64,000 nt of DNA from Ferdinandcohnia sp036962705 (GCF_036962705.1 NZ_JBALOQ010000019.1:62001-126000), one strand, 5' to 3'. Shown: positions 41,481-50,643, counted from the stretch's first letter. The notes: generated from the letters alone by a model not told the origin. A program made the numbers and translations.

Positions 41481-42057
41481 AATAGAGACTTTTTATTACT
41501 ACATTTTCAGGTAGCTTAAATGGATTCTCTTTGTTGATATGATCGTAAAACATGATCCCGTTTAGATGATCGATTTCATGTTGAAAAACGATTGAAGCAT
41601 ATCCTTTTAAACGTAGAGAAATTTCTTGTCCGTTGATATCAAATGCATTTATTTTAATTTTTTCATATCTTGGAACATAGCCTTCTACCGGGCGATCGAC
41701 TGAAAGACATCCTTCTCCTTCCGGCAGATAAGTCATCGAAACAGAATGGCTGATAATTTTCGGATTTACGATATGATATTCATACAATTTATCATCAAAA
41801 TCCGTAAAATAAGTGACAAACATGCGCTTATTAAGACCAACTTGGTTTGCAGATAAACCAACTCCAGGACGTAGACCGTACTTTTTCGATAGCGCTGGAT
41901 CCTGGCTATTTTTCACATAATTCATCATGCTAATTATGGATTCCTTGTCTTCTTCCGAAAGTGGCACAGGAACCTCTTCTGTTTTTTGAGCTAAAATCGG
42001 ATGTCCCTCACGAACAATATCCTTCATCGTAATGATGTAATCAGATTTATAGTACAT
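41479..42057 (-). CDS. def: Peptide deformylase
   Basis: A 192-residue metal-dependent deformylase that removes formyl from nascent N-termini. Motif 1 reads GVGLSANQ (GxGxAAxQ with Ser for Ala and Asn for Pro), motif 2 EGCLS provides the Cys ligand, and motif 3 QHEIDHLNG the two His ligands and catalytic Glu. Length and the insertion RPVEGYVPRYEKI fit the type 2 Gram-positive enzyme (YkrB-like). Start could be ATG 42057 or the internal Met before KDIVREG. Confidence 0.93.
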   Translation of the reverse strand: MYYKSDYIITMKDIVREGHPILAQKTEEVPVPLSEEDKESIISMMNYVKNSQDPALSKKYGLRPGVGLSANQVGLNKRMFVTYFTDFDDKLYEYHIVNPKIISHSVSMTYLPEGEGCLSVDRPVEGYVPRYEKIKINAFDINGQEISLRLKGYASIVFQHEIDHLNGIMFYDHINKENPFKLPENVVIKSLY

Positions 42058-42174
42058 TTCTTTTCATCTACCTTTTCTCTTTTTCATGTTTTTATCTTAT
42101 CTTTCCCTTACGTTTATGTCTATTGTTATACAGTTTTTCACTTTTCTTTCGTTGTATTCTTTATCAAAAAAAAA

Positions 42175-42193
42175 TGCCACCATTTAGGAGGCA
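42175..42193 (-). terminator. Terminator overlapping the SGNH gene stop
   Basis: TGCCTCC-taaat-GGTGGCA with TTTTTTTTTGATAA on the minus strand; the stop codon lies in the loop. Confidence 0.8.
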
Positions 42194-42870
42194 CTTATTG
42201 TTACATTTTTTATTAATGAAGTAAAAACTTCACTGCTCATTGTTTTATAGCCTTCTCTTGTCAAATGAATACCATCATCACTAATATAGTCATTTAAGTC
42301 TCCGGAATGTTCCATTGCTGAACGCACATCAATTTTCAGGACATTTAATTGCTCGGCTAAGCTGTTCAAGCTACGATTATATAGGCCATGCCAGTGCTCA
42401 ATTCCTCCCTGAAGACTAATCCAATGACTGATTGAGCTTCCATACGTTTTAGCAAGCAGCTTGTAATATCGAACAGGGTCAAGGGGTGGCAATGTCATCA
42501 AAACAGGAATGCTATTCGTTTCTTGTATTCTATAAATCAATTGTTTTATGTTTTCAATATAGCGTTCAATCGGGACGATTGGTTGATGTTCAACTTCAGG
42601 TTGTTCAGCCACTTCATCCCATTTAAAATTGCAGTCATTACCACCAATATTTATAATGACGTAATCCGGGTGCTCAGCAATCACATCTTTCTCAACGCGG
42701 GACAATAATAGGTCGGAGTTATCATTAAAAACACCTTTATTTATAACTGTGAAATGCTCAGAAGCGAATTGCTGCAAAAATGAGGGATAATTCTCTTTTA
42801 AAATTCGCATGCGACCTTTCACAAAAGAAACACCTCTCGTTAAACTATCCCCAAAGCATACAATTTTCAT
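42184..42870 (-). CDS. SGNH/GDSL-family hydrolase
   Basis: A 228-residue cytoplasmic esterase-like protein with the four SGNH blocks: FGDSLTRG (Ser9), a Gly-block near 50, GGNDCNF (Asn near 76) and DGIHLTREGY (Asp/His near 202-205). It could hydrolyse acyl or acetyl esters of sugars or lipids. No signal peptide is present. It is monocistronic. Confidence 0.88.
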   Translation of the reverse strand: MKIVCFGDSLTRGVSFVKGRMRILKENYPSFLQQFASEHFTVINKGVFNDNSDLLLSRVEKDVIAEHPDYVIINIGGNDCNFKWDEVAEQPEVEHQPIVPIERYIENIKQLIYRIQETNSIPVLMTLPPLDPVRYYKLLAKTYGSSISHWISLQGGIEHWHGLYNRSLNSLAEQLNVLKIDVRSAMEHSGDLNDYISDDGIHLTREGYKTMSSEVFTSLIKNVTISAS

Positions 42871-43030
42871 AATTTATCACCGCTTATCTTTTTTATTCGC
42901 GTTACCATTACACGTGGTTTCCAATACTACATATCATGATACACACATCTCACCATGTAGTCAACATTTACTTCTCAGTGGTTATAGGGTAAACTAAATT
43001 AAAATAATATCGGAAAAATGAGGGGTTACA

Positions 43031-43615
43031 GTGAAGCTTGAAAGGGACTTACTCAAAGCTTTAGAAATGGATAAAAATATTTTTTTAGAAAATATTCCAC
43101 AAATTGATTTATATATGGACCAGGTCATTCAACTCTTTGAAAATACTTTTAATACTGCTAAGAGAAATGAAGACGAAAAGATCCTAACGAAAACGATGAT
43201 CAATAATTATGCAAAAGGGAAATTGCTGATTCCTATCAAGAATAAGAAATATTCAAGGGAGCATTTGATTTTATTAAGCTTGATTTATCAGCTAAAAAGC
43301 GGCCTTTCAATCAATGATATTAAGGCAACACTTAATGGTGTAAATCATAGGATTATGAATGATGAGGAATTTGACCTAGAGGAATTTTATGAAAGCTATC
43401 TGGCTTTATATAAAAAAAATACAGTTGAATTTAAAGAGGATATTGATAGAAAAATGAAGGATGTTAAAGAAGAAATGGCTTCTTCTAAGGATGAACAACT
43501 GAAAAAAGTGCTTTTGATTCTATCCTCTATAACAGCTAGTCAATTTTATCGTCGTGCAGCGGAAACTTTGGTAGATGAGTTAATAAGTGAACAGGGTGAA
43601 AAAAAAGAAAAGTGA
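43031..43615 (+). CDS. DUF1836 domain protein
   Basis: A 194-residue soluble protein matching the DUF1836 pattern: TKTMINNYAKGKLLIPIKNKKYSREHLILLSLIYQLKSGLSINDIK resembles a MerR-like winged helix and suggests DNA binding. The rest is helical and charged. Start is GTG 43031, 5 bp after GAGGGGT. Function is unknown; a regulator is plausible. Confidence 0.75.
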   Translation: MKLERDLLKALEMDKNIFLENIPQIDLYMDQVIQLFENTFNTAKRNEDEKILTKTMINNYAKGKLLIPIKNKKYSREHLILLSLIYQLKSGLSINDIKATLNGVNHRIMNDEEFDLEEFYESYLALYKKNTVEFKEDIDRKMKDVKEEMASSKDEQLKKVLLILSSITASQFYRRAAETLVDELISEQGEKKEK

Positions 43616-43637
43616 TTGGCTCACTTTTCTTTTCCCT
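43603..43637. terminator. Bidirectional terminator
   Basis: AAAAGAAAAGTGA-ttggc-TCACTTTTCTTTT covers the DUF1836 stop and the end of the convergent thioredoxin-like gene. Confidence 0.8.
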
Positions 43638-44695
43638 TACTTCACACTATTGATTAACCCGTTCATCATCTCTTTATCCATCGGTCCCACAATTTTTTTC
43701 CGAACAATGCCTTTGGAATCAATTAAATAACTCGTTGGAATCGCATGGGCTTGATAGATTTGCCCAATATCCCCTTGTTCGTCAAGCATAACTGGAAATG
43801 TGAGCTCGTACTCCTCTACAAACTTTGCCACATCTGAACTCTTTTTCTCCGCGGTCGTTAGATTAACAGATAAAAGTACCACATTGGATTCTTTATTTTC
43901 CACATAAAATTCCTGCATATGTGGCATTTCTGCTTTACAGGGTGGGCACCAGCTCGCCCAAAAATTTAAAATGACTCTCTTCCCTCTAAACGCGGAAAGC
44001 TTCAATTCTTCTCCACTTATTGTTTTAAGAGTAAAATCGGGAGCTAGTTGTCCTTCGTATATGCCTACTTTTTGCTCTACTGTTTTTGGTTCATTTGCTG
44101 GAGTTGCGAAAGAGATGTTGCTATTGACTGTCCAAACGATAAGCCCCGTTAAACCAACAATAAGTGCTACCTTTCTAAACAAATGAAACACTTCCTTTTT
44201 CTGTTGTCCTCTATAATAGAATGTCAACAAAAGAAGAAAGAATGCACCCATTGATTTTATAAAATGAAGAACTATGTGTTCTCGAAGCAAAAATAAAGCA
44301 AATAAATCATAGACCATCAAGGTTACAGAGCTCACAATTAGTATTGAGCGCGTGAGTTGTGATGTGTGAACTGTACGCTTTTTAAAATGATGCAGTAAAT
44401 AGAGTAGTGTAATGACTAATGCAATCACTAATCCTTTTGTGCCACCGGTAAAGTACAGTAAAGACATTGGACTTTTAATGACGAGTTTTGGTTCAAGGAC
44501 TAACAAACTTCCCTTCCACGCTAAAAAACCAATAAAAATGCCGTTTGTGAGTAGGTTTAGGATGTTTTTAGTCGTTTCTTTAGATTGTGTTTTTGCTGAC
44601 CAAACTCGTACAACAAGAAGTCCAACGATTAATCCTATTCCAAGAATGACCCATTTTGACATGATCGCTAAAGAGCCAATTTGTATGAATTGCAT
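43637..44695 (-). CDS. Membrane-anchored TlpA/ResA-like thiol-disulfide oxidoreductase
   Basis: A 352-residue two-domain protein. Residues 1-200 hold about six or seven helices (VILGIGLIVGLLVV, FTGGTKGLVIALVITLLYLL and others) vaguely like the Lgt/DsbD membrane modules. Residues 212-352 are a TlpA/ResA thioredoxin domain with GQLAPDFTLKTISGEE, catalytic WCPPC, and cis-Pro in AIPTSYLID. The redox domain should face outward and reduce disulfides, for example in cytochrome c maturation. The fused polytopic N-domain is unusual for ResA, which has one anchor helix. Confidence 0.85.
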   Translation of the reverse strand: MQFIQIGSLAIMSKWVILGIGLIVGLLVVRVWSAKTQSKETTKNILNLLTNGIFIGFLAWKGSLLVLEPKLVIKSPMSLLYFTGGTKGLVIALVITLLYLLHHFKKRTVHTSQLTRSILIVSSVTLMVYDLFALFLLREHIVLHFIKSMGAFFLLLLTFYYRGQQKKEVFHLFRKVALIVGLTGLIVWTVNSNISFATPANEPKTVEQKVGIYEGQLAPDFTLKTISGEELKLSAFRGKRVILNFWASWCPPCKAEMPHMQEFYVENKESNVVLLSVNLTTAEKKSSDVAKFVEEYELTFPVMLDEQGDIGQIYQAHAIPTSYLIDSKGIVRKKIVGPMDKEMMNGLINSVK

Positions 44696-44798
44696 GCATA
44701 TCCTCCGCCTGTTTTAGTACAACTATTATATCTCTAGCAGAGAGCAAAAAATAGTATTTTGAAATGGACAACAGTTCCTTAGTGAACCTGAATTTGGC

Positions 44799-44895
44799 TT
44801 TTAGCATAAATTCAATTTATCAGCCATAATAAAAAATTATTAGCCGTAAATCTCTTTTATCAGCTATATTTTGAAATTATTAGCCGTACATGCAT
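44799..44895. repeat. 20-bp-period tandem array, motif TTATYAGC
   Basis: Five degenerate units: AGC triplets at 44803, 44822, 44842, 44862 and 44882, the last four exactly 20 bp apart, in the context TTAT(C/T)AGC(C/T)(G/A)TA. Spacer parts between cores are A/T-rich and differ. Confidence 0.8.
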
Positions 44896-44933
44896 CACAT
44901 AACCAAGTTTACTTTTTAAAAAAGAAGCTCCTG

Positions 44934-44948
44934 ACAAAAGGAGCCTCT
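44934..44948 (-). terminator. Terminator of the MMPL exporter gene
   Basis: GAGGCTCC-ttttgtca-GGAGCTTC with TTTTTTAAAAAGT on the minus strand. The stem extends a few bases beyond the stated range. Confidence 0.7.
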
Positions 44949-44954
44949 TTTTCA

Positions 44955-47900
44955 TTAATTTGTTGGTCGTTTGAATGGCCACCAGTTGGCTATGCCAAAG
45001 TTTTTCACCATAACCGGTATAAATAATGGCAATATCACAAATGCATACAGCATGAGGCCGACGAGTGTGATTGATGCAATCTGGAGCAAGGATAGCATCC
45101 CAGAAGGCATCATTGCTGCAAATGTTCCTCCAAGAATGATGGCTGCTGAAATAATTACAGTTCCCATCTTCTTCATCGAAAGAAGCATTGCATCCGCGAC
45201 TGAGATATCACGGAATTCATTAAAGCGATCCATTAAGAAGATACTGTAGTCAACCCCGAGTGCAACGAGGATGACAAATCCAAAGAAAGGAACGGCCCAG
45301 CTAATTCCGGAATATCCGAGGATATTAACAAAAATCACTTCATTGATCGCCATTGATGTGTAATACGTTAAAATCAGTGAACCGATGATATAGATTGGCA
45401 TAATTAACGAGCGGAACAAGAAAATTAAAATAAGCGCAATCCCGATAAACATTAAGACGATTGTTCGAGAATAGTCCTGCTCAGACATTTTGCTTAAATC
45501 TGTATTTGTGCTTGTGATACCACCTAGGGCGACATCTGCATTTTCAAGCTTTGTACCTTTCGTTGCTCTTTCAACTGCTGCATTGATTTCATCGATTTGA
45601 CCCATAGCTTCATTTGAATAAGGGTTTGCCTTAAAAATGACATCCAATGTCATGACTTTACGGTCTTTAGACATGTAAACATCTAGGACCCGTAAGAAAT
45701 CGTCACTTTCAAGCACTTCTTCCGGCATGTAAAATGCATTTAATTCTTCTGAGTTTGATAGATCATATAAGTATTCTTGAGCAGATCCTAAACCATCTGA
45801 AACCTGACCAAGTCCCTCAACACTTTGAGTGAGTCCATCTGTTAATTGTGTAATTTGACCACCTAGACTTCCAAAGCCATCAAGTAGCTGCTGTTGGCCA
45901 TCGTTAATCCCTGTTAAGCCATTCGTAATTTGTGGCATACCTTGAACGATTTGACCTTGCCCGTTCGCTGCTTGAAGAAGGCCACCTTTAAGTTGTTCAA
46001 GTCCATCAATGAGCTGTTCAAGCCCCGCGGGTAGAGCTGCTTGTTCTTGCAGCAGTTGTTCGAAACCATCGTTTGCTTTAATCATTCCGTCATTAACGGC
46101 TGAAAGGTGTCCATTTATTGTCTTAATACCCCCAGATAACGCTGGGATTCCTTGTTGTAATGAAAGAATGCTTCCTTTCATCCCATCGTAAAATGGATCT
46201 GCAGCTACCCCTTGATGCCTATTTTGGAAATCCGCAAAACCTTGTTCAGTAAACTGATTTAACTGAATAGATATTTCATCTATTTGAGAAGCAACTCCTG
46301 AGTATTGTTCAAGTAATGAAGCAATGCCCCCTTGTGCATCCTTATACCCAACTAATAGATTCGTATTATAATATTTTAATAATTCTTCTGAACCGACTTT
46401 TGCTTCATCAACCTTGGCAATCATTGTATCGATTCCAGCTGTTCCACTACGAATACCAGACTCGATTTTGGAAAGGTTAGTTTGGATTGCAGATAGGCCA
46501 GATTTCACCTGATTTGTACCTGTGATTAATTCACCAATTCCATCTGTAGCCGTTTGAAGCTCAGGCTCTGATTTTGCAAGCTCACTACCTGCTTCCTCTA
46601 AGCCTTCCTGAATTTGAGTGAGTCCATCTTTTCCTTCTCCAAGACCTTCCTCAAGTGTCTTTGCTTGGTTAGCGACAAATAAATCCTCGATCGGTTCGCC
46701 TGTTGGTCTTGTGACTGAACGGACCGTGTCAACTAAGTCTACCTTTTCAACTTCTTGGCTAATTCTTTCTGCTAGTTCAATATATTCGGTTGAGTCCATG
46801 GCTTCATCATTTTTCACAACGATTTGAGTTGGCATGGATTCGCCAGGTCCGAAGCTACCTGCAATGGCATTGAAAGCTTTAATTGAACTTACATCACCAC
46901 TTAATTCCTCTAATGAATCATAAGAGATGTCACCATCATACACAACTAAAAATGGAGTAACGATTGCCGCAACCACTAAAAGTGATAACAGTGGACGACC
47001 TAATGAAAAGCGACCGGCCATTTCCCAAATCTTACTGTCCCCATGCTCCAAATTCTTCTTAGATGGCCAGAATAATTTTTTCCCTAACACGGCCATAAAG
47101 AATGGAACGACTGTAAACAATGCACCTAATAATAGCGCTACTCCCACAGCCACAGCAACAGCAGATTGGTATAAAATAAATTGGGAAAACCCGATTGCAG
47201 AAAATCCAATCATTACCGCAATGCCGCTAAAAAGAACGGTGCGCCCCGCATTTTTATATGTCTCAATAATCGCTTCTGTTAAGCTCTCCCGGTGTGAAAG
47301 CTCCTCTTTAAAACGACTTAATAATAAGATACAGTAGTCTGTTCCAATTCCAAATAACACAACAACTAAGAATATCTGTGTGTAGGTTGAAATTGGGAAA
47401 TCAAATTTATCAACCAGCATCGCAACAATGGATTGTGACCCAAGATAAGCAAACCCTACTGTCACAAGTGGTATAATCGGTGCAATTAAAGATCTAAACA
47501 CAAGTAAAAGAACAACAAGAATAAAGACAACTGTAATACCCTCTGTCTTTTTCAAGCCTTCTTGTGAACTTGTCATCAGATCCTCAGTAATGAGCCATTC
47601 ACTAGTGTAATAGTGATCAACCTTAACATCTTCAATTGCTTGATATAAAGCCTTGCCAACCTCTTTTGGTTCACGATCATTCCAGCTAACCGTCACTGAA
47701 GCAAGAATAGATTTTCCATCCTCTGAAACAAGCTGCTCCTTTAATGTTTCTTCATTAAAATGAGTTAGGATTTCGGTAATTCCGATTTCGGTTTTCTTCT
47801 CTTCAAGAAGTCGGATTGCCCGTTCAGCTTCCTTGATTTCGTCTTCTGTTAGCTTCTGTTCATCATGAAATACAAGTGCCACCTGTGTTTCGTTTCCCCC

Positions 47901-48086
47901 ACCCTCCTGGGACTGGGCATCGTTTAAAATATTTCCTGCAATGGAGGAAGAGTATTCAACTGGAACGGTAATCTGGCCCTTTTCACGAACAAGGTCCGCC
48001 ATATTTGGAGCCGCAAGAAATAATCCAGCTACGACAACAATCCATGCGATAAGAACAAACCATTTCCGTTTAATGATAAAATTCAT
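44955..48086 (-). CDS. MMPL-family RND-type exporter
   Basis: A 1043-residue protein with two MMPL membrane domains (about 170-345 and 855-1030) each with five or six helices, including DYCILLLSRFKEEL and DYSIFLMDRFNEF, the GxxxDY motifs that carry proton-relay Asp. The large middle region (about 480-770) is a long run of GL..L..G repeats (LIDGLEQLKGGLLQAANGQGQIVQGMPQ), predicted helical and extracytoplasmic, as in YhgE/Pip-type proteins. It is co-transcribed with a MarR regulator 2 bp upstream and likely exports a hydrophobic or toxic compound. Confidence 0.9.
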   Translation of the reverse strand: MNFIIKRKWFVLIAWIVVVAGLFLAAPNMADLVREKGQITVPVEYSSSIAGNILNDAQSQEGGGNETQVALVFHDEQKLTEDEIKEAERAIRLLEEKKTEIGITEILTHFNEETLKEQLVSEDGKSILASVTVSWNDREPKEVGKALYQAIEDVKVDHYYTSEWLITEDLMTSSQEGLKKTEGITVVFILVVLLLVFRSLIAPIIPLVTVGFAYLGSQSIVAMLVDKFDFPISTYTQIFLVVVLFGIGTDYCILLLSRFKEELSHRESLTEAIIETYKNAGRTVLFSGIAVMIGFSAIGFSQFILYQSAVAVAVGVALLLGALFTVVPFFMAVLGKKLFWPSKKNLEHGDSKIWEMAGRFSLGRPLLSLLVVAAIVTPFLVVYDGDISYDSLEELSGDVSSIKAFNAIAGSFGPGESMPTQIVVKNDEAMDSTEYIELAERISQEVEKVDLVDTVRSVTRPTGEPIEDLFVANQAKTLEEGLGEGKDGLTQIQEGLEEAGSELAKSEPELQTATDGIGELITGTNQVKSGLSAIQTNLSKIESGIRSGTAGIDTMIAKVDEAKVGSEELLKYYNTNLLVGYKDAQGGIASLLEQYSGVASQIDEISIQLNQFTEQGFADFQNRHQGVAADPFYDGMKGSILSLQQGIPALSGGIKTINGHLSAVNDGMIKANDGFEQLLQEQAALPAGLEQLIDGLEQLKGGLLQAANGQGQIVQGMPQITNGLTGINDGQQQLLDGFGSLGGQITQLTDGLTQSVEGLGQVSDGLGSAQEYLYDLSNSEELNAFYMPEEVLESDDFLRVLDVYMSKDRKVMTLDVIFKANPYSNEAMGQIDEINAAVERATKGTKLENADVALGGITSTNTDLSKMSEQDYSRTIVLMFIGIALILIFLFRSLIMPIYIIGSLILTYYTSMAINEVIFVNILGYSGISWAVPFFGFVILVALGVDYSIFLMDRFNEFRDISVADAMLLSMKKMGTVIISAAIILGGTFAAMMPSGMLSLLQIASITLVGLMLYAFVILPLFIPVMVKNFGIANWWPFKRPTN

Positions 48087-48088
48087 GT

Positions 48089-48562
48089 TTAATCCACCAC
48101 CTTGTTATTTTTTGTTTGTTGAAGGATTCCATTAAGCTTTTCATACGTTTTTAGAAATTGAACTATCTCCTCTTCTGAAAATTCACCAATAATTGATTCG
48201 ACTAGCTTATGAACCCGCTCCTCCGTCTTGGAAAAAAGTGCATTTCCTTTGTCAGACAACGTTAAGTAAACAATTCTCCTGTCATTTTCATCACGTGTTC
48301 GTTGAATCAAGCCTTTTTCAAAAAGGCGATTAATGATGGCAGTGATCGCACTCTTTTTTACTTCAAAAACATCTGCAAGTTCAGTTGATGTACATGATCC
48401 TACTTTATTTATGTAGCGAAGTGTATAATGCTGATCATTTGTAAGATCGCTTCCGATTTGTTCCTTTACAAGCGACTCCGCAGTGGTATTCACAGAAAAA
48501 GAAATGTCTATATAAGAATCAACTAATTCCTTAATGTTTGTTTTGGTCATATTTCGTATCAC
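48089..48562 (-). CDS. MarR-family transcriptional regulator
   Basis: A 157-residue winged-helix regulator: LRYINKVGSCTSTELADVFEVKKSAITAIINRLFEKGLIQRTRDENDRRIVYLTLSDKG spans the recognition helix and the wing with its DxRR motif. It directly precedes the MMPL exporter, and a perfect inverted repeat lies 22 bp upstream, so it is probably an autorepressor of the exporter operon. Confidence 0.92.
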   Translation of the reverse strand: MIRNMTKTNIKELVDSYIDISFSVNTTAESLVKEQIGSDLTNDQHYTLRYINKVGSCTSTELADVFEVKKSAITAIINRLFEKGLIQRTRDENDRRIVYLTLSDKGNALFSKTEERVHKLVESIIGEFSEEEIVQFLKTYEKLNGILQQTKNNKVVD

Positions 48563-48583
48563 CCCACAAAATAAAAGCTGAAT

Positions 48584-48606
48584 AATAGTTAAACTATTTA
48601 ACTATT
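48584..48606. promoter_or_regulatory. Inverted-repeat operator of the MarR-MMPL operon
   Basis: AATAGTTAAA-CTA-TTTAACTATT is a perfect 10-bp inverted repeat; a further half-site GTTAACTATAAT lies at about 48613-48624. AT-rich 2-fold sites of this size are typical of MarR proteins. Confidence 0.75.
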
Positions 48607-48651
48607 AACAAAGTTAACTATAATTCGCACCCATGAAAAAGTCAATAAAAA

Positions 48652-48679
48652 ACATCCCTCTTAAAACGAAGAGAGATGT
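48652..48679 (-). terminator. Terminator of the sigma/anti-sigma/YfjL operon
   Basis: ACATCTCTCTT-cgtttt-AAGAGGGATGT then TTTTTATTG on the minus strand. Confidence 0.78.
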
Positions 48680-48694
48680 CGATTTATTTTTCCT

Positions 48695-49432
48695 CTATTC
48701 AAGTACTTCAATATCCTTTAACACTAGGTCTGTGTCCCTTTCAAATGACACATAATACTTTACATACCCGTTATCATCCTTTGCATATTCAGCATTAGAG
48801 TCATCAATGATGTTCCCGTTAATGGTGACATATTCATAGGAATAGTTATTTTCATTGAGAACTTTTTGAATGACTTGGGACTCCGTTAGAACATCTTCCT
48901 TCGTCGATTTGGTTGAATCCAACACAATGTGCATGCCAAATGGCTTTTCAAGCTCCATGTCCTTATTCCAAGTGGTATTTGAATCGTAATGACCTTTTTG
49001 AACTTCTAAAGCAACTACCATCCCTTTAACAGTCTGAACCGATTGCTTTAACAGGGCCGTTATTTCTGTTTGAGCTTCGGCACTTAATTTCTCCATTAAT
49101 GGTTCATCTAAATTCTCCGTATAAATGCTATCTAATATCACATTTGGCTTCAAAAATCCTCTAACGTTAAATTCATGTTTATTTGGACCATTTTCAGCTG
49201 AAACACCACCAATTTCAATCACGTTAAAATCATAGGTTTTAAACTTAAAATTATAGAATCCTTCCTCGATCCGAAATTCGCGTTCAGGATATGTCTCCTC
49301 TAAATAATTTTCTAAAACTTTCGTAGCGTAAAATTTACTTGCAGGATTTCCATTAAATTCGTTATAGATGAATAGGACAAACAATATGAGAACTCCAAGG
49401 ATTATACTATAAATTACTTTTCGCTTTTTCAT
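48695..49432 (-). CDS. YfjL-like membrane-anchored protein
   Basis: A 245-residue protein with one N-terminal helix (VIYSIILGVLILFVLFIYNEF) and an extracytoplasmic alpha/beta domain (ENYLEETYPEREFRIEEGFYNFKFKTYDFNVIEIGG). The composition and layout recall YfjL/YfmQ-type exported proteins of unknown function. It overlaps the anti-sigma gene by 4 bp and is probably part of the sigma factor's operon. Confidence 0.65.
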   Translation of the reverse strand: MKKRKVIYSIILGVLILFVLFIYNEFNGNPASKFYATKVLENYLEETYPEREFRIEEGFYNFKFKTYDFNVIEIGGVSAENGPNKHEFNVRGFLKPNVILDSIYTENLDEPLMEKLSAEAQTEITALLKQSVQTVKGMVVALEVQKGHYDSNTTWNKDMELEKPFGMHIVLDSTKSTKEDVLTESQVIQKVLNENNYSYEYVTINGNIIDDSNAEYAKDDNGYVKYYVSFERDTDLVLKDIEVLE

Positions 49433-50007
49433 TTATCCTCACCATTCCTTATTTTTAGATATAAAAAACCAATCATGCTGCCGATAAAAGCAAATAGATA
49501 ATGAATCAAGGTTACCAGAATGGATCCCATTGCGGATTGTAGTAAAAACTTCCCGAAGGAAACGGTGGAACCTATGTCCCCATTCAAATAGTCGCCTATA
49601 TTACCACCAAGTGACCAAATAAAGATTGGGATAAATGAAATATAAAAAACAATTTTCATATCTTTGTAAAACAGGTAAGTGAGCAATCCAAGTACTGCAT
49701 ACCATAAAATAAATCCAAAGCTTTCATTAAGCATGGAAGTTTGAATGGCAAGAAAAAAGGATAGTCCAACAAAAATAAGTTGATAAAGTGCGAGTCTTCT
49801 TTTAATGTTTGTGATCATTTTATCGTGCTTAACAGGAGAATCAATTTCTTCTTTTTCAAGTGGAATCGTTGATTGGTCCACGAGCTTTTGCAGTTCTTTA
49901 TTATCTTGTATCTGTTCCTCTAACCATGTGGTCGTTTCTGCACTTAGCAGTCCCTCATTGTATAGTGGAAGCAAATCTTCGATGATTGCTTGTTTACGTC
50001 TATCCAT
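49429..50007 (-). CDS. Probable membrane anti-sigma factor
   Basis: A 192-residue protein: a cytoplasmic N-terminal domain (MDRRKQAIIEDLLPLYNEGLLSAETTTWLEEQI) like anti-sigma domains that lack the zinc-binding CxxC, followed by four hydrophobic helices. It starts at ATG 50007, overlapping the sigma gene's end by 8 bp (ATGGATAG), which fits stoichiometric sigma/anti-sigma translation. A longer frame to 50103 lies within the sigma gene and is rejected. Confidence 0.8.
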   Translation of the reverse strand: MDRRKQAIIEDLLPLYNEGLLSAETTTWLEEQIQDNKELQKLVDQSTIPLEKEEIDSPVKHDKMITNIKRRLALYQLIFVGLSFFLAIQTSMLNESFGFILWYAVLGLLTYLFYKDMKIVFYISFIPIFIWSLGGNIGDYLNGDIGSTVSFGKFLLQSAMGSILVTLIHYLFAFIGSMIGFLYLKIRNGEDK

Positions 50008-50491
50008 GATATCCCTCCATTTCCTTGTGAAGCTTGAGTTTTGATCGGTGAAATGTAACTCTTGCAAAGTTTTCACTTTTTCCAAGCAAGCTCCCAATCT
50101 CATTAAACGATAACTCCCCGTAAATTCTTAGTGTAACAACTTCTTTTGATACGTCATCTAACCGATTGATATACTCGATTAGATTTTGTTTCACTTCCTT
50201 TTTCAGGACTTCCTCCTCCGGTGAAGTCGATTTCCCAGTTTCTTTTTTGAGCAATTCATTTAGCTGGGTTTTATATTTTTTTGAGCGATAATGGTTTAAC
50301 AGTCGATTTTTTGCAATGGAGAATAACCACGTCTGGATTGTTGATTGCTGTGAAAAGGTATGCATGCTTTTCAGTGCTTCATAAAAAACCTCTTGAGTTA
50401 AATCCTCCGCAATCTCTTTGCTAGAGGTTTTGATAAAGAAAAAAGCATATATTCGTGGTTGTACTTCTTTATATAGCTCCTCTAGCTCCAT
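50000..50491 (-). CDS. ECF-type RNA polymerase sigma factor
   Basis: A 163-residue sigma-70 family member with region 2 (SKEIAEDLTQEVFYEALKSMHTFSQQSTIQTWLFSIAKNRLLNHYR) and region 4 (LDDVSKEVVTLRIYGELSFNEIGSLLGKSENFARVTFHRSKLKLHKE). It has no region 1.1 or 3. With the downstream membrane anti-sigma it should respond to an envelope signal. Two direct repeats upstream may include its own promoter. Confidence 0.92.
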   Translation of the reverse strand: MELEELYKEVQPRIYAFFFIKTSSKEIAEDLTQEVFYEALKSMHTFSQQSTIQTWLFSIAKNRLLNHYRSKKYKTQLNELLKKETGKSTSPEEEVLKKEVKQNLIEYINRLDDVSKEVVTLRIYGELSFNEIGSLLGKSENFARVTFHRSKLKLHKEMEGYHG

Positions 50492-50509
50492 TTTTCTCTC
50501 CCTATCTGC

Positions 50510-50551
50510 TTGAGTTTTGTTATTTCAATGTATTAGTACCTTGAGTTTTGA
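50510..50551 (-). promoter_or_regulatory. Direct repeats upstream of the ECF sigma gene
   Basis: CTTGAGTTTTG occurs at 50510-50520 and again at 50541-50551, 31 bp apart (CAAAACTCAAG on the coding strand). Possible autoregulatory promoter elements. Confidence 0.4.
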
Positions 50552-50643
50552 TTTCGTTACAGACTAATTAGAATTATGTAATCACCCAAAGCTTAATCCA
50601 AGGTAAGCTTTCTGTAAATGAAAATTTCATGATTATCTAACGT

